Assembly (NCBI RefSeq): GCF_036370855.1
Contig: NC_088102.1
Location: 20,255,001-20,319,000 of the forward strand
Source of the DNA: Dromaius novaehollandiae
Taxonomy: Eukaryota; Chordata; Aves; Casuariiformes; Dromaiidae
Direction of reading: 5' to 3'
DNA length: 64,000 nt
The notes under the pieces are model-generated. The model was not told the DNA's origin. It did no database searches and worked only from the letters and a program-made list of their open reading frames with translations. Position numbers and translations under genes: made by a program. Below, one piece after another: positions 63,701 through 64,000 of the stretch (positions are counted from its first letter, which is position 1; each line of letters begins with the position of its first letter).

Positions 63701-64000
63701 CAGTTAAAATATTCCTGTCAAAAGAAGAGTACCATTTATCTAATCTAGTTTCCTATGAAAATACACTTAGGTGATTTTGGAAGTCTTCAATTACCTAATT
63801 GAATAAGAGAATAATTTATATCTCACAGTCAGTAACTTGTGATGCTGATTATTACTCAATTGCTAGTAAAAGAGCATGCAATCTACTGTAGCTACTACAT
63901 ACCATGAAATATCTATATATATTTTACTAAAGTAGGTTAAATGCATAGTGGCCTCTAAAATAAAGCTTAATATGCTGTGACATATTATTTTCATAATCAA
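60763..64000. other. Terminal segment of the window, no gene seen
   Basis: AT-rich DNA without a recognisable repeat or exon. Short frames at 61679-61903 and 63309-63536 have no domain. The next EFCAB11 exon is expected further right. Confidence 0.5.

Larger units (their letters stand above)
10280..64000 (+). other. EFCAB11: EFCAB11 intron 5, right end beyond the window
   Basis: No exon able to continue exon 5 (starting in phase 2 and encoding an Asp-Arg-Asp-Ser-Asp-Gly-His type EF-hand loop) was found by eye up to 64000. The remaining 53.7 kb is therefore read as one intron or its start. Human EFCAB11 is a very long gene for its small protein, which fits. Features inside it are listed separately. 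Confidence 0.7.

Overview
This is a stretch of vertebrate nuclear DNA, most likely from a bird. It has a CpG-island promoter, short exons with GT/AG splice sites separated by long AT-rich introns, few interspersed repeats, one degraded CR1 3' end of the type common in birds, and several much older CR1/L2/MIR remnants. Another archosaur or a turtle cannot be excluded, but the low repeat density favours a bird. No bacterial-type gene, CRISPR array, rRNA or tRNA was seen. | Layout: positions about 340-1200 are a GC-rich island that looks like a bidirectional promoter. Rightward (+) it drives a gene recognised as EFCAB11 (EF-hand calcium-binding domain 11). Exons 2 to 5 lie at 2277-2372, 6384-6429, 8683-8784 and 10189-10279, with intron phases 0, 0, 1, 1 and 2 that join into one frame. 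Exon 1 is less certain (candidate 880-939). Leftward (-), a splice donor at 650/649 marks a divergent first exon. By the known vertebrate gene order this is probably TDP1 (tyrosyl-DNA phosphodiesterase 1), but only its non-coding start would be inside the window. | From 10280 to the right edge (about 53.7 kb) everything reads as one very long intron 5. The exon carrying the last EF-hand was not found and probably lies beyond 64000. This intron holds an avian-type CR1 3' end (about 19955-20256), a CR1-like ORF2 remnant (22560-23440), a second CR1 with a recognisable reverse-transcriptase YVDD box and 3' end (33965-34905), a third CR1 3' portion (47040-47600), an antisense L2/CR1-like reverse-transcriptase remnant (53880-54230), two MIR-like SINEs, simple repeats, short tandem duplications, a 10-bp perfect hairpin (52496-52521) and a ~41-bp imperfect inverted repeat (60611-60762). 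| Almost all open reading frames of 60-130 codons in the introns look like chance openings or decayed repeats. I found no new coding system. The items most worth a second look are the 60.6-kb inverted repeat, the unresolved exon 1, a possible solitary LTR in intron 2, and the purine-rich blocks at 26.5-27.0 kb and 58.6-59.3 kb.
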